Of a stretch of 12,412 nucleotides of DNA, positions 1 to 6,904 are shown piece after piece. Under the pieces are notes generated by a model. The model did not search any database. It had not been told where the DNA came from and worked only from the letters and a program-made list of their open reading frames with translations. The position numbers and the translations under genes are program-made. The stretch's first letter is position 1. Each line of letters begins with the position of its first letter. The DNA comes from Bacillota bacterium (GTDB lineage Bacteria > Bacillota > Clostridia > Acetivibrionales > DSM-1351), in assembly GCA_023412275.1 (NCBI GenBank), contig JAEYNY010000154.1, positions 1 to 12,412 of the forward strand. The letters are read 5' to 3'.

Positions 1-343
1 GGCCATCACCCATAGGGTCATTCAGAATAGCTTCTACATCCTGAAATGCCTTGCTTCTGGTATCCCAGTAGCCCTGAGTAGTATTTTCCTGTCTGTATAC
101 TATATCCAGAAATGTATGCCTGATCTGCCTTGTTTCCTGAATATCGGCACCCAACCCATATTGAAATAATTTACCGTTCTTACCGTACTCGGTAATATAA
201 GGATTTGTCTCGATAATTGCCTGCTGCCGGGTAAACCCGGGAGTGTGAACATTTGACAGGTTGTGTCCTGTAACAAACAATCCTCTCTCACTTACCTTCA
301 ATCCGGATCGTGCTATTTCATAACTGGAAAATCCTACAGCCAT
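1..343 (-). CDS. flgK: Flagellar hook-associated protein 1 FlgK, N-terminal fragment
   Basis: This is the first 114 codons of FlgK, the hook-filament junction protein exported by the flagellar type III system; the rest lies beyond the left edge of the window. The start is the ATG at 343-341, preceded by an AGGGGGA ribosome binding site. The reading frame is open to base 1. Residues about 17-41 carry the flagellar rod/hook N-terminal signature (GLFVTGHNLSNVHTPGFTRQ), typical of axial proteins, and the following stretch (YGLGADIQETRQIRHTFLD) is the FlgK-type 'G.GV.v..i.R..D.fl' region. It follows flgN by 33 bases, and FlgN is the export chaperone for FlgK, so the two are probably co-transcribed from the sigma-D promoter ahead of flgM. 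FlgE or FlgG could share the first motif, but the neighbours and the second motif favour FlgK. Confidence 0.93.
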   Translation of the reverse strand, partial: MAVGFSSYEIARSGLKVSERGLFVTGHNLSNVHTPGFTRQQAIIETNPYITEYGKNGKLFQYGLGADIQETRQIRHTFLDIVYRQENTTQGYWDTRSKAFQDVEAILNDPMGDG

Positions 344-376
344 TTTGCTGTCCCCCTAAAACATTGTTCTGTCTAA

Positions 377-877
377 TTAAAGCTTAACGTCAAACAAGTT
401 TCTCTTTTTTACCTCGTCTGCATTTCCTGAACTGCCATAACTGTTTGTAACAGTCCCCACACTTGTCATCATATTTATAGAAAAATCAATATCCTCCAGA
501 GAATTTTTTATAAGTTTTGAATTAAGCTCATTATTAACTTTCAAACCGTTTATATTATTAAGTATTTTTTCCTGGCATTCTTTAAGCTCCGCAGCTTCCT
601 CCTGTCCTAAACACAAGGCCAGCTCCGATATTGTTATTTCTTTCGGGTTTTTACCAAGGACTGTGGACAAGGATTCAACAATCTTTTCTCTTTTGTCTTC
701 TAATTTTGCTATCTTAATTATCAGTGATTGCTCAATCTTAACAATATTTTCAAGTTCACTTACATTACCACTTACAATCAAATCTGTCTTATTGTTTGAT
801 AGCTTTAAGAATGTATCGTAGATATCGTTTTCCTTGTTAAGAATGTCCGTTAACTCTTTTAGTAATCCTGTATCCAT
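377..877 (-). CDS. flgN: Flagellar export chaperone FlgN
   Basis: A 166-residue, mostly alpha-helical, charged protein of the FlgN family. In the known family, FlgN binds FlgK and FlgL in the cytoplasm and delivers them to the flagellar export gate. The start ATG at 877 has a good GGAGGT ribosome binding site about 7 bases upstream. The N-terminal half (LLKELTDILNKENDIYDTFLKLSNNKTDLIV, given here only as its helical character at residues 5-35) and the 'LI.KIAKLEDKREKIVE' segment near residues 52-67 fit the helical bundle of FlgN. It sits between flgM and flgK, exactly where Bacillus subtilis has its FlgN (YvyG). The family is weakly conserved in sequence, so position carries much of the evidence. 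Confidence 0.88.
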   Translation of the reverse strand: MDTGLLKELTDILNKENDIYDTFLKLSNNKTDLIVSGNVSELENIVKIEQSLIIKIAKLEDKREKIVESLSTVLGKNPKEITISELALCLGQEEAAELKECQEKILNNINGLKVNNELNSKLIKNSLEDIDFSINMMTSVGTVTNSYGSSGNADEVKKRNLFDVKL

Positions 878-924
878 TTTCAGTACCTCCGAACTTTAGC
901 ATTCCCAATAAATAGACTCTCTCT

Positions 925-1212
925 TTATGCCTTCTCGTCTATCATCGCTTTTCCAAGCTTCTCTACAATTTCCTGTCCGCTTACATTGTATGTTCCGGAA
1001 TGGTACACCTCTTTAAACTCATCTATTTTGTTCTGCCTAACATCGGGAACCTCTTTAAGGGCCTTGAATACAATCTGATGATCCTTTGCATTATCCGAAA
1101 TAGATATAACATCCTTTTTGGCTTTGACAGAGTTCACCTGATTAGCAGCTCCTACATGGTTCTGAGTGTTGTATACCTTTGAAACATTGTAAACGTCACC
1201 TGAAATCTTCAT
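925..1212 (-). CDS. flgM: Anti-sigma factor FlgM (negative regulator of flagellin synthesis)
   Basis: A 95-residue protein of the FlgM family, which binds and inhibits the flagellar sigma factor (sigma-28/sigma-D) until the hook-basal body is complete. The start ATG at 1212 is preceded by AGTAGGTGT as ribosome binding site. The N-terminus is polar and probably disordered, with a short serine/aspartate stretch (ISISDNAKD, about residues 36-44). The C-terminus (residues about 58-90) contains the sigma-binding helices and the family signature FKEVYHSGTYNVSGQEIVEKL, where a Gly-Thr-Tyr turn separates two helices. It is the first gene after a terminator and has its own sigma-D-type promoter, so FlgM probably feeds back on its own expression. 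flgN follows 47 bases downstream. Confidence 0.93.
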   Translation of the reverse strand: MKISGDVYNVSKVYNTQNHVGAANQVNSVKAKKDVISISDNAKDHQIVFKALKEVPDVRQNKIDEFKEVYHSGTYNVSGQEIVEKLGKAMIDEKA

Positions 1213-1263
1213 CTAAAACACCTACTTTCTAAAGTGCACAATAAAATCCAACCTATATAAATA

Positions 1264-1290
1264 TTATCGACAGATTATTGAATTTATTTA
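1264..1290 (-). promoter_or_regulatory. Sigma-D (sigma-28) promoter of flgM-flgN-flgK
   Basis: On the minus strand TAAA (1290-1287) is followed by exactly 15 bases and then GTCGATAA (1271-1264). The known Gram-positive sigma-D consensus is TAAA-N15-GCCGATAA/T, so only one base of the -10 element differs. Transcription would start near 1257 and leave a leader of about 45 bases before flgM. It lies between the yvyF terminator and flgM, where a new promoter is required. Confidence 0.85.
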
Positions 1291-1355
1291 GTATTGCTTT
1301 TTATTTGTAAATATAATTTTAAATCTTAAATAAATTATAAGTAATTTTAGGCATT

Positions 1356-1383
1356 AAAAAACGAGGGTATAATTATACCCTCG
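1356..1383 (-). terminator. Rho-independent terminator after yvyF
   Basis: The perfect 22-base palindrome at 1362-1383 (CGAGGGTAT arms around AATT) is followed on the minus strand by six T residues (complement of 1361-1356). It lies 13 bases past the yvyF stop codon and closes that transcription unit before flgM. Confidence 0.9.
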
Positions 1384-1396
1384 CAGTAAGTTAGTT

Positions 1397-1810
1397 TTAT
1401 ATCTTTTTGTTTAAATATCTCATTCCAATGCCATTAGCCTTCAGTTGCTCGGAAGTATCTGGATGAATTATTCTAGTTGTCTTTTCGAGATCGATGCTGA
1501 CTTCGTTCTGACATTCCCTGCAAAATCTTCCTGTCTTTATAGATTTTCCGCATCTTTCGCACTCAAGAATTATGTTGGAATCATCCGTAATCTCCAGACG
1601 TCCTTCTTTCAAAAACAACTTTATCTTTTCCACACTCACATCAACATCTAAAGCTACCTGTGATAGTGTTGCACCGGGATTATCATACAAATAATCCTTA
1701 ACCTTTTTAAAGACTTCTTCATCGGCATTCTTACAGTCCTGACAAATAGGAGCCCCGCCAATATAATTATACATTCTGCCGCATCTTCTGCAGTTTCTTA
1801 AATCTGGCAT
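1397..1810 (-). CDS. yvyF: YvyF-like flagellar operon protein (TIGR03826 family), two zinc ribbons and HTH
   Basis: A 137-residue protein whose N-terminal CxxC pairs (C7/C10 and C23/C26) and C-terminal CxxC pairs (C84/C87 and C97/C100) look like two zinc ribbons. They flank a helix-turn-helix-like middle (about residues 47-72, ATLSQVALDVDVSVEKIKLFL). This layout is that of the TIGR03826 'flagellar operon protein' family, Bacillus subtilis YvyF, which is proposed to act in flagellar gene control; its biochemical role is not settled. The open frame reaches a TTG at 1840, but the ATG at 1810 is chosen because GGGGAGG sits 7 bases upstream of it and the protein then begins MPDLRNC, right before the first zinc ligands. 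It lies 52 bases after comF and is followed by a terminator. Confidence 0.85.
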   Translation of the reverse strand: MPDLRNCRRCGRMYNYIGGAPICQDCKNADEEVFKKVKDYLYDNPGATLSQVALDVDVSVEKIKLFLKEGRLEITDDSNIILECERCGKSIKTGRFCRECQNEVSIDLEKTTRIIHPDTSEQLKANGIGMRYLNKKI

Positions 1811-1862
1811 GTCTATCCCTCCCCAAACAATTATACTCAAAATTTAAGCTGATAACCCAGTA

Positions 1863-2534
1863 TCAATAATTTCTGGTAGTTGCAATAACCCCCGCTATAA
1901 CACTTTCGGCACCAGCCTGCTTTAGCGCCTTACAACATTGATTAACAGTACTTCCTGTAGTCACGATATCATCAATTAATAATATGTTTTTGTTGGTTAT
2001 TAATCCATCATCAACAACCACAAATGCATCTTCGAGATTTAATAACCGTTCGGTTCTTTTCAGCATACTTTGGCTCTTTGTAGCAGAACTCTTGATCAGT
2101 AGATTTTTTCGACAGGGTATCTTTATTGTTTTAGCAATCTGATCTGCCATCAGTTCTGCTTGATTGTAGCCTCTCTGCTTCTGCCTGCTAATATGTAATG
2201 GAACGGGAACAATAATATCAAAACTGACTAATTGCCTTGTATTTTCTATTTTTAAAGCTAATAATTTACCAAACGCTCGGTAATATGATGACTTATTACT
2301 GAATTTAAACCTTCTAACAGCCTCTTTCAGACAATCTGAATATCTGCCCACACAGAGTATGCCATCACAATAGTTTTCTATTCCCACGGGAAGATTTAAT
2401 GATAGGATTGAATTTTTATAATAGTCTATCTCCCCGACACATTTTTCACAAATATATATTGGCACTCCTGCCTTCAAAACCGTGTTGCAGAGTGCACACC
2501 TCGGAGGAAAGATGTATTCGATAAATGCTATAAT
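1863..2534 (-). CDS. comF: ComF family protein (ComFC-like phosphoribosyltransferase-fold), probable ATT start
   Basis: ComFC/GntX-family protein with a phosphoribosyltransferase fold, needed for DNA uptake in competent bacteria and found widely in non-competent ones. The core shows PVPLH and RGYNQAE (about residues 110-126 of the long form) and the PRPP-binding loop LLIDDIVTTGST (about 185-196). The family begins with a zinc ribbon. Here the ligands are C13/C16 (FPPRCALC) and C29/C32 (CEKC), but the first pair lies upstream of the only conventional start, a TTG at 2477 that gives 204 residues. In that frame no ATG, GTG or TTG exists between the TTG and the stop codon at 2555-2553. GGGGGAGG (2547-2540) sits 5 bases before ATT (2534-2532) and 8 before ATA (2531-2529). 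I therefore take the ATT, giving 223 residues, the usual family length. The function is confident; the start is inferred. Confidence 0.85.
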   Translation of the reverse strand: MIAFIEYIFPPRCALCNTVLKAGVPIYICEKCVGEIDYYKNSILSLNLPVGIENYCDGILCVGRYSDCLKEAVRRFKFSNKSSYYRAFGKLLALKIENTRQLVSFDIIVPVPLHISRQKQRGYNQAELMADQIAKTIKIPCRKNLLIKSSATKSQSMLKRTERLLNLEDAFVVVDDGLITNKNILLIDDIVTTGSTVNQCCKALKQAGAESVIAGVIATTRNY

Positions 2535-2578
2535 ACTTTCCTCCCCCTGTTTTCATTAGAAAATTACAGTATATCTTA

Positions 2579-2607
2579 ATATTACATCATTTTTTATTTT
2601 TGTGCAA
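2579..2607 (-). promoter_or_regulatory. Candidate sigma-A promoter of comF-yvyF
   Basis: TTGCAC (2607-2602), a 17-base spacer and TAATAT (2584-2579) on the minus strand match the sigma-A pattern in part: 3 of 6 and 4 of 6 bases, with ideal spacing. It lies in the 111-base gap between recD2 and the proposed comF start. Read-through from recD2 is the alternative, as no terminator hairpin is visible in the gap. Confidence 0.4.
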
Positions 2608-2645
2608 CAAACCAATTTATTATGACACACCGGGCTATCCAATCT

Positions 2646-5072
2646 TTAAAAGGTCGCACAGCATTGAATTTCTTTCATTAATTTTATTGCCTTCTTTTGT
2701 CCTATAATACATGCCATTTTTTTTGCTCTTGTAACAGCTGTATATCCTAGATTTCTGTTCAGCATAACATAGTTTCTCATATGACATAGTATGATTGCGG
2801 CTTCACATTGAGACCCCTGCATTTTATGAACTGTCAGGCAATATGCCAAATCTATCTCCTCAAGTTCGTTTACATGATAAATTATTATAAAATCATCATA
2901 CTGAACCGCCACCTTCTTTTCAGGTGCGTTTGAATCCTCATCCTCTGATTCAATTTCTTTGATATTAGATATTTCAATAATCCTCCCAATATCTCCGTTA
3001 AAGATTCCACAGTTCTCTTCAGCAAAATATCTTCCTGTTTCAGGGTCTCTCTGATAGTGTGGAGTTTCGTAATTATTGCTTAGGTGAATAACCTTGTCTC
3101 CTTCTCTGAAGACGCTATTTCCTCTTTTTATTTCCTGCTTATTTGCTGCTGCCGGATTAACCATCTCCTGTATGGCTTTGTTTAATTCATACGTCCCTAT
3201 TTCTGAAGATTTTTGCGGGCAAATTATTTGAATCTCATCTATTGTATGGTTATAGGCTGTCATAAGCCTGTTTAATGCTTCCTGAGTCTTTTTGACAACC
3301 CTGTATTTATCATCTTCTTCAATTACAAAGAAATCCTTGTTTTGATTGATTATTTCCGGCATTTCGCCATTAATAATCCTGTTGGCATTTGTAATAATGC
3401 CAGACCCGTCTGCCTGGCGCTTTATAACATTCAACTTAACCGTAGGAATAACTCCGCTTTTTATCATATCATCAAGTACATTTCCAGCACCTACCGAAGG
3501 GAGCTGTTGCGTATCGCCAATCATGACTACTGTTGTCCCAGGTGAAATAGCAGTAAATAATGCATGGGCCAGATCTATACTAAGCATTGAGCTTTCATCT
3601 ATTACTATTAGGTCATATGGAAGTTCATTGCCTTGTCTGTAAAAGAAACCCTTATTTTCGTAAGAAAATTGAAGAAGCCGATGTATGGTCATCGCTTCAA
3701 AACCCGTTATTTCTGTAAGTCTTTTAGCAGCTTTTCCTGTAGGCGCTGCGAGCATAAAACTCATTTCTTCACGGTTCTCAAAAACTCTTTGCAATACATA
3801 TATCATACATTCTACAGTAGTAGTTTTTCCACTTCCGGCAGAACCAGTTAGTATCAGCATGTTTGTTTCAAAAACAGCTCTAACCGACTCCTTCTGCATG
3901 GCTTCAAGTTCAAAGCCTTTCAGCTCTTCAAACTCCTCTATCAACTTGTCCACATGTACCACACTAATGTCAGGCTGGCACTTTACTATATTTTTAATGG
4001 CAAGTGCAGTCTCGTATTCAAGCTTGTGCATTTCCCTTGTGTAAACAGCTTCACATCTGTCTTCATTTTCTTCATATGTTATGTTTACAAGAAGTCCCGT
4101 TTTTATCATTCGCTTATAGGCTTCTTCCAGTTCATCCTCGCTGATTTTATCAGCATTATCACTTAAAGCTTTGGAAGTTGCCTGTAAAAGTTGTTGTCGG
4201 TATAAGTAGCAATGTCCTTCTGTTTCAGCTGTTTCCAACACGCTTTTTAAGGCAGCTTCCATTCTAAATATGGAATGGGAATCTATTCCCAATTTTTTTG
4301 CTATTTCGTCACAGGTTCTAAACCCAAAACCTTTTATATTCGTAAACATATATGGGTTCTGCTCCGCAATAGCAATGGATGTTCCTTTAAAAGTATTGTA
4401 GATCTTCATTGCCTTAGCTGATGATACCCCAAATTTTTGAAAGAAAATCATAACGTTCTGGTACTCCATATTTTCCATATAGGAATCATGGATAAGTCTT
4501 GCTTTATCAGCAGATATACCTTTTATTTTAACCAGAGACAGCGGTTCGTTTTTAATAATCTCCAATGTGTTGCTTCCAAAACCCTCAACGAAGCCTGAAG
4601 CACTTTTGTAGCCCACAACGATATTTCTTGCTGTTTTTTCTCCCACGCCTTTGATTATTCCACAGGATAGAAAGGTTATTATTCCTTCATCAGTAGCAGG
4701 TTCAATAAATTCCACAGTTTCAGCCTTAAGCTGTTTTTCACCTTTGTATACCCCCACAGTTCCGACAATTTTACAGGGCAAAACCGCGCAATGGTCATTC
4801 ACCTCATAGTATCCTGTTACACTTATAAGATCCTGAGCTTCATGCTCAAATCCATCCTCATCAATAATTTTTTCTATATCAAAAGTATAGATTTTATAGC
4901 CATTATCTGCATTTTCATATATTTTATAGTCAAATCGGCCAATTATGCTTAGTGCTGTCCCCACAGGGTAACTGTCAAATGACCATCTTTGCTGTTGAAA
5001 TTGTCCTGTTGCCACGGTAACCTCCAAAACTGTAAAATAAGTGCTTGTCCCTATTACTTTTATTTGTAACAT
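2646..5072 (-). CDS. recD2: RecD2-type ATP-dependent DNA helicase
   Basis: An 808-residue superfamily 1B helicase of the RecD2/YrrC family, a 5'-3' DNA helicase acting in repair and replication-fork maintenance without RecBC. The N-terminal OB-like part (1-125) is followed by helix-hairpin-helix segments (about 134-152, IIKGVGEKTARNIV, and again about 180-260), then the motor domains. All motifs are intact: Walker A GSAGSGKT (410-417), APTGKAAKRL (443-452), Walker B IDES (491-494), GDTQQLPSVG (519-528), LTVHKMQGSQ (746-755) and YTAVTRAKK (777-785). The ATG at 5072 has a poor ribosome binding site. A GTG at 5015 follows a strong GGAGG, but the residues before it (YFTVLEVTV) match the family's early 'YTVLKV' strand, and an in-frame TAG lies only four codons upstream of 5072, so 5072 is kept. 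It follows the small membrane protein gene by 61 bases. Confidence 0.93.
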   Translation of the reverse strand: MLQIKVIGTSTYFTVLEVTVATGQFQQQRWSFDSYPVGTALSIIGRFDYKIYENADNGYKIYTFDIEKIIDEDGFEHEAQDLISVTGYYEVNDHCAVLPCKIVGTVGVYKGEKQLKAETVEFIEPATDEGIITFLSCGIIKGVGEKTARNIVVGYKSASGFVEGFGSNTLEIIKNEPLSLVKIKGISADKARLIHDSYMENMEYQNVMIFFQKFGVSSAKAMKIYNTFKGTSIAIAEQNPYMFTNIKGFGFRTCDEIAKKLGIDSHSIFRMEAALKSVLETAETEGHCYLYRQQLLQATSKALSDNADKISEDELEEAYKRMIKTGLLVNITYEENEDRCEAVYTREMHKLEYETALAIKNIVKCQPDISVVHVDKLIEEFEELKGFELEAMQKESVRAVFETNMLILTGSAGSGKTTTVECMIYVLQRVFENREEMSFMLAAPTGKAAKRLTEITGFEAMTIHRLLQFSYENKGFFYRQGNELPYDLIVIDESSMLSIDLAHALFTAISPGTTVVMIGDTQQLPSVGAGNVLDDMIKSGVIPTVKLNVIKRQADGSGIITNANRIINGEMPEIINQNKDFFVIEEDDKYRVVKKTQEALNRLMTAYNHTIDEIQIICPQKSSEIGTYELNKAIQEMVNPAAANKQEIKRGNSVFREGDKVIHLSNNYETPHYQRDPETGRYFAEENCGIFNGDIGRIIEISNIKEIESEDEDSNAPEKKVAVQYDDFIIIYHVNELEEIDLAYCLTVHKMQGSQCEAAIILCHMRNYVMLNRNLGYTAVTRAKKMACIIGQKKAIKLMKEIQCCATF

Positions 5073-5133
5073 ATATATCTTAACCTATTTTGTATAGTGC
5101 TACAAGAAGGATACCGTGGTGGTGTTTCTACAT

Positions 5134-5472
5134 TCATTTATAAAAAATGCTTTCCCTCTCATCAAAACTGCAAACCTCAACCAGTGGGTACTGTTTTTCA
5201 AGCCTTTTAAGTATTTTATAAGTTTGATCTTTTGATTTCATATCAATAACTATAAAACTCCCGTTTATGGCTATATTTCTTACAAATTTGCTCATCATGG
5301 CTTCACGGACTATTCTTTCAATATTTTCCTCCTGGTCATTAACCAAGAGAACAAGATTTGCTTTTTCAACATAATACTTTTTGTTTTCCAACAATCTGAA
5401 TATACTTTTGAAAAAACTTATAACACCATATATAGAAAATAGTCCCAAAATTATGTAGCTAATATCTGTCAT
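5134..5472 (-). CDS. Small membrane-anchored protein of unknown function, GT2-like half-fold
   Basis: I do not recognise a named family. The 112-residue protein starts at the ATG at 5472, chosen because AGGAGGA lies about 5 bases upstream; an ATG 11 codons further up lacks such a site. Residues about 5-21 form a hydrophobic segment (ISYIILGLFSIYGVISF), probably a single membrane anchor followed by basic residues, so the rest is likely cytoplasmic. Residues 38-59 (ANLVLLVNDQEENIERIV) and 73-88 (FIVIDMKSKDQTYKIL) resemble the first two beta-alpha units of family 2 glycosyltransferases (VxIIVPAYNEE and VVDDGSTDGT), but no DxD or acceptor domain follows. That likeness is inference; enzymatic activity is doubtful. 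The gene sits between the metK terminator and recD2, behind a nested hairpin. Confidence 0.75.
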   Translation of the reverse strand: MTDISYIILGLFSIYGVISFFKSIFRLLENKKYYVEKANLVLLVNDQEENIERIVREAMMSKFVRNIAINGSFIVIDMKSKDQTYKILKRLEKQYPLVEVCSFDERESIFYK

Positions 5473-5483
5473 ATAACTCCTCC

Positions 5484-5534
5484 TGTAACATTCCTCGTAC
5501 CACATTTTATGAATTAATGGTACGTTTTGTTACA
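5484..5534 (-). repeat. Nested inverted repeat in the leader of the small membrane protein gene
   Basis: Two inverted-repeat pairs share one centre: TGTAAC (5484-5489) with GTTACA (5529-5534), and CGTACCA (5496-5502) with TGGTACG (5518-5524). The RNA would fold into a two-tier stem with an internal loop, ending directly at the AGGAGGA ribosome binding site. A weak sigma-A-like pair, TTGTAA (5535-5530) and CATAAA (5511-5506) with 18 bases between, overlaps it. The repeat could therefore be a DNA operator or an RNA hairpin; the sequence does not decide. Confidence 0.55.
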
Positions 5535-5547
5535 AATAGGCTATTTT

Positions 5548-5601
5548 AAAAAGGGGTACAATTTCGCAGCTTCTTACTAGCCGTGAAATTGTACCCCTTT
5601 T
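5548..5601 (-). terminator. Rho-independent terminator after metK
   Basis: Perfect 17-base arms (5549-5565 and 5585-5601, core GGGGTACAATTTC) enclose a 19-base loop. On the minus strand the stem ends in CCCC followed by TTTTT. It begins 23 bases past the metK stop and ends the SAM-controlled unit. The A-rich 5' arm means it could also terminate in the opposite direction. Confidence 0.9.
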
Positions 5602-5624
5602 ATGTTTATTTAAAAATATATTTT

Positions 5625-6815
5625 TTATAATCCTGCTTCTTTTCTTAATGCATCAGCTACATCGGTCTTTTCCCATGAAAATTCTGCATTTTCTCTTCCA
5701 AAATGACCATATGCTGCTGTTTTTCTGTAAATTGGCCTTCTTAAATCCAGTTTGCTTATAATAGCAGCCGGTCTTAAGTCAAAATGCTTGTTTACCAATT
5801 CTGAAATCTTCTCCTCAGGTATAACAGCTGTTCCAAAGGTATCAACAAGTACTGATACAGGCTTTGCAACACCAATGGCATATGCAAGCTGAACTTCGCA
5901 TTTGCGAGCTATTCCTGCTGCTACGATGTTTTTAGCTACATATCTTGCAGCATAAGCAGCGGAACGGTCAACCTTTGTAGGGTCTTTTCCTGAAAAAGCA
6001 CCGCCTCCGTGTCTAGCGTATCCACCGTAAGTATCAACTATGATTTTTCTTCCTGTAAGGCCGGAATCTCCTTGAGGTCCTCCGACTACGAATCTTCCTG
6101 TAGGATTAATGAAGTATTTTGTTCCCTCATCCAACAATTCCTTAGGAATTACCGGGATGATTACATGTTCCATAATATCCTTTTCTATAGTATCATGGTC
6201 GGCTTCTGCTCCATGCTGAGTTGATATAACTACAGTATCAACTCTAACGGGCTTGTCCCCATCATACTCTATAGTAACCTGTGATTTACCGTCAGGTCTT
6301 AAATACTTAATAGTTCCATTCTTTCTTACTTCGCTTAGCTTCAAAGTAAGTTTGTGCGCTAACATTATAGGCATAGGCATCAACTCAGGTGTTTCGTCGC
6401 ATGCGAAACCAAACATCATTCCCTGGTCACCAGCTCCTATAGCCTGAATCTGCTCTTCGCTCATTTCACCTACTTTTGCTTCGAGAGCCTTATCAACACC
6501 CATAGCAATATCTGATGACTGCTCATCTATAGAAGTCAATACAGCACATGTATCACAATCGAATCCATATTTTGCTCTGTCATATCCTATTTCTCTGATT
6601 GTGTTTCTTACTACCTTAGGGATATCAACATAACAGTTTGTTGTTATTTCTCCCATTACCATTACCATACCGGTTGTAACCGCTGTTTCGCACGCAACTC
6701 TTGCTTGAGGGTCCTTTTCGTAAATTGCATCCAATACCGCATCAGATACCTGATCACAGATTTTGTCTGGATGCCCCTCTGTTACTGATTCTGAAGTAAA
6801 AAGCCTTTTTGTCAT
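5625..6815 (-). CDS. metK: S-adenosylmethionine synthase
   Basis: Methionine adenosyltransferase makes S-adenosylmethionine from methionine and ATP, releasing phosphate and pyrophosphate; it is cytoplasmic and works as a tetramer in known bacteria. The 396-residue length is normal. Family signatures are intact: GHPDK (14-18, ATP-binding histidine), GAGDQG (127-132), the phosphate-binding GGGAFSGKDPTKVDRS (270-285), and the C-terminal DLRPAAIISKLDLRRPIY. The ATG at 6815 follows GGGGAGGTAG at good spacing. The gene stands alone between a SAM-I riboswitch and a strong terminator, so its product's end metabolite represses it by transcription attenuation. Confidence 0.98.
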   Translation of the reverse strand: MTKRLFTSESVTEGHPDKICDQVSDAVLDAIYEKDPQARVACETAVTTGMVMVMGEITTNCYVDIPKVVRNTIREIGYDRAKYGFDCDTCAVLTSIDEQSSDIAMGVDKALEAKVGEMSEEQIQAIGAGDQGMMFGFACDETPELMPMPIMLAHKLTLKLSEVRKNGTIKYLRPDGKSQVTIEYDGDKPVRVDTVVISTQHGAEADHDTIEKDIMEHVIIPVIPKELLDEGTKYFINPTGRFVVGGPQGDSGLTGRKIIVDTYGGYARHGGGAFSGKDPTKVDRSAAYAARYVAKNIVAAGIARKCEVQLAYAIGVAKPVSVLVDTFGTAVIPEEKISELVNKHFDLRPAAIISKLDLRRPIYRKTAAYGHFGRENAEFSWEKTDVADALRKEAGL

Positions 6816-6873
6816 TACAATACTACCTCCCCTATTTAATAAAAATTAATTAATCAGAGATTTTTTTATAAAA

Positions 6874-6896
6874 TAAAAAAACCTCTTTCGAGGTTT
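6874..6896 (-). terminator. Riboswitch-controlled attenuator terminator of metK
   Basis: On the minus strand AAACCTC (6896-6890), a GAAA loop and GAGGTTT (6885-6879) form a short hairpin ending in a run of seven T residues (6881-6875). It sits between the SAM-I aptamer and metK and is the expression platform. When SAM is bound this hairpin forms and transcription stops; without SAM its 5' arm (CCTC) could pair with an upstream GAGG. Confidence 0.88.
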
Positions 6897-6904
6897 GTCA
6901 TGTT

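Noticed and set aside
100..291. A 63-residue minus-strand open frame at the left edge
   Set aside because: It is out of frame with the FlgK N-terminus that covers the same bases and shows family motifs; the short frame has none.
3342..4166. Several overlapping plus-strand open frames of 67-119 codons opposite recD2
   Set aside because: They are antisense to conserved helicase motifs, have no recognisable domains and lack ribosome binding sites, so they are shadows.
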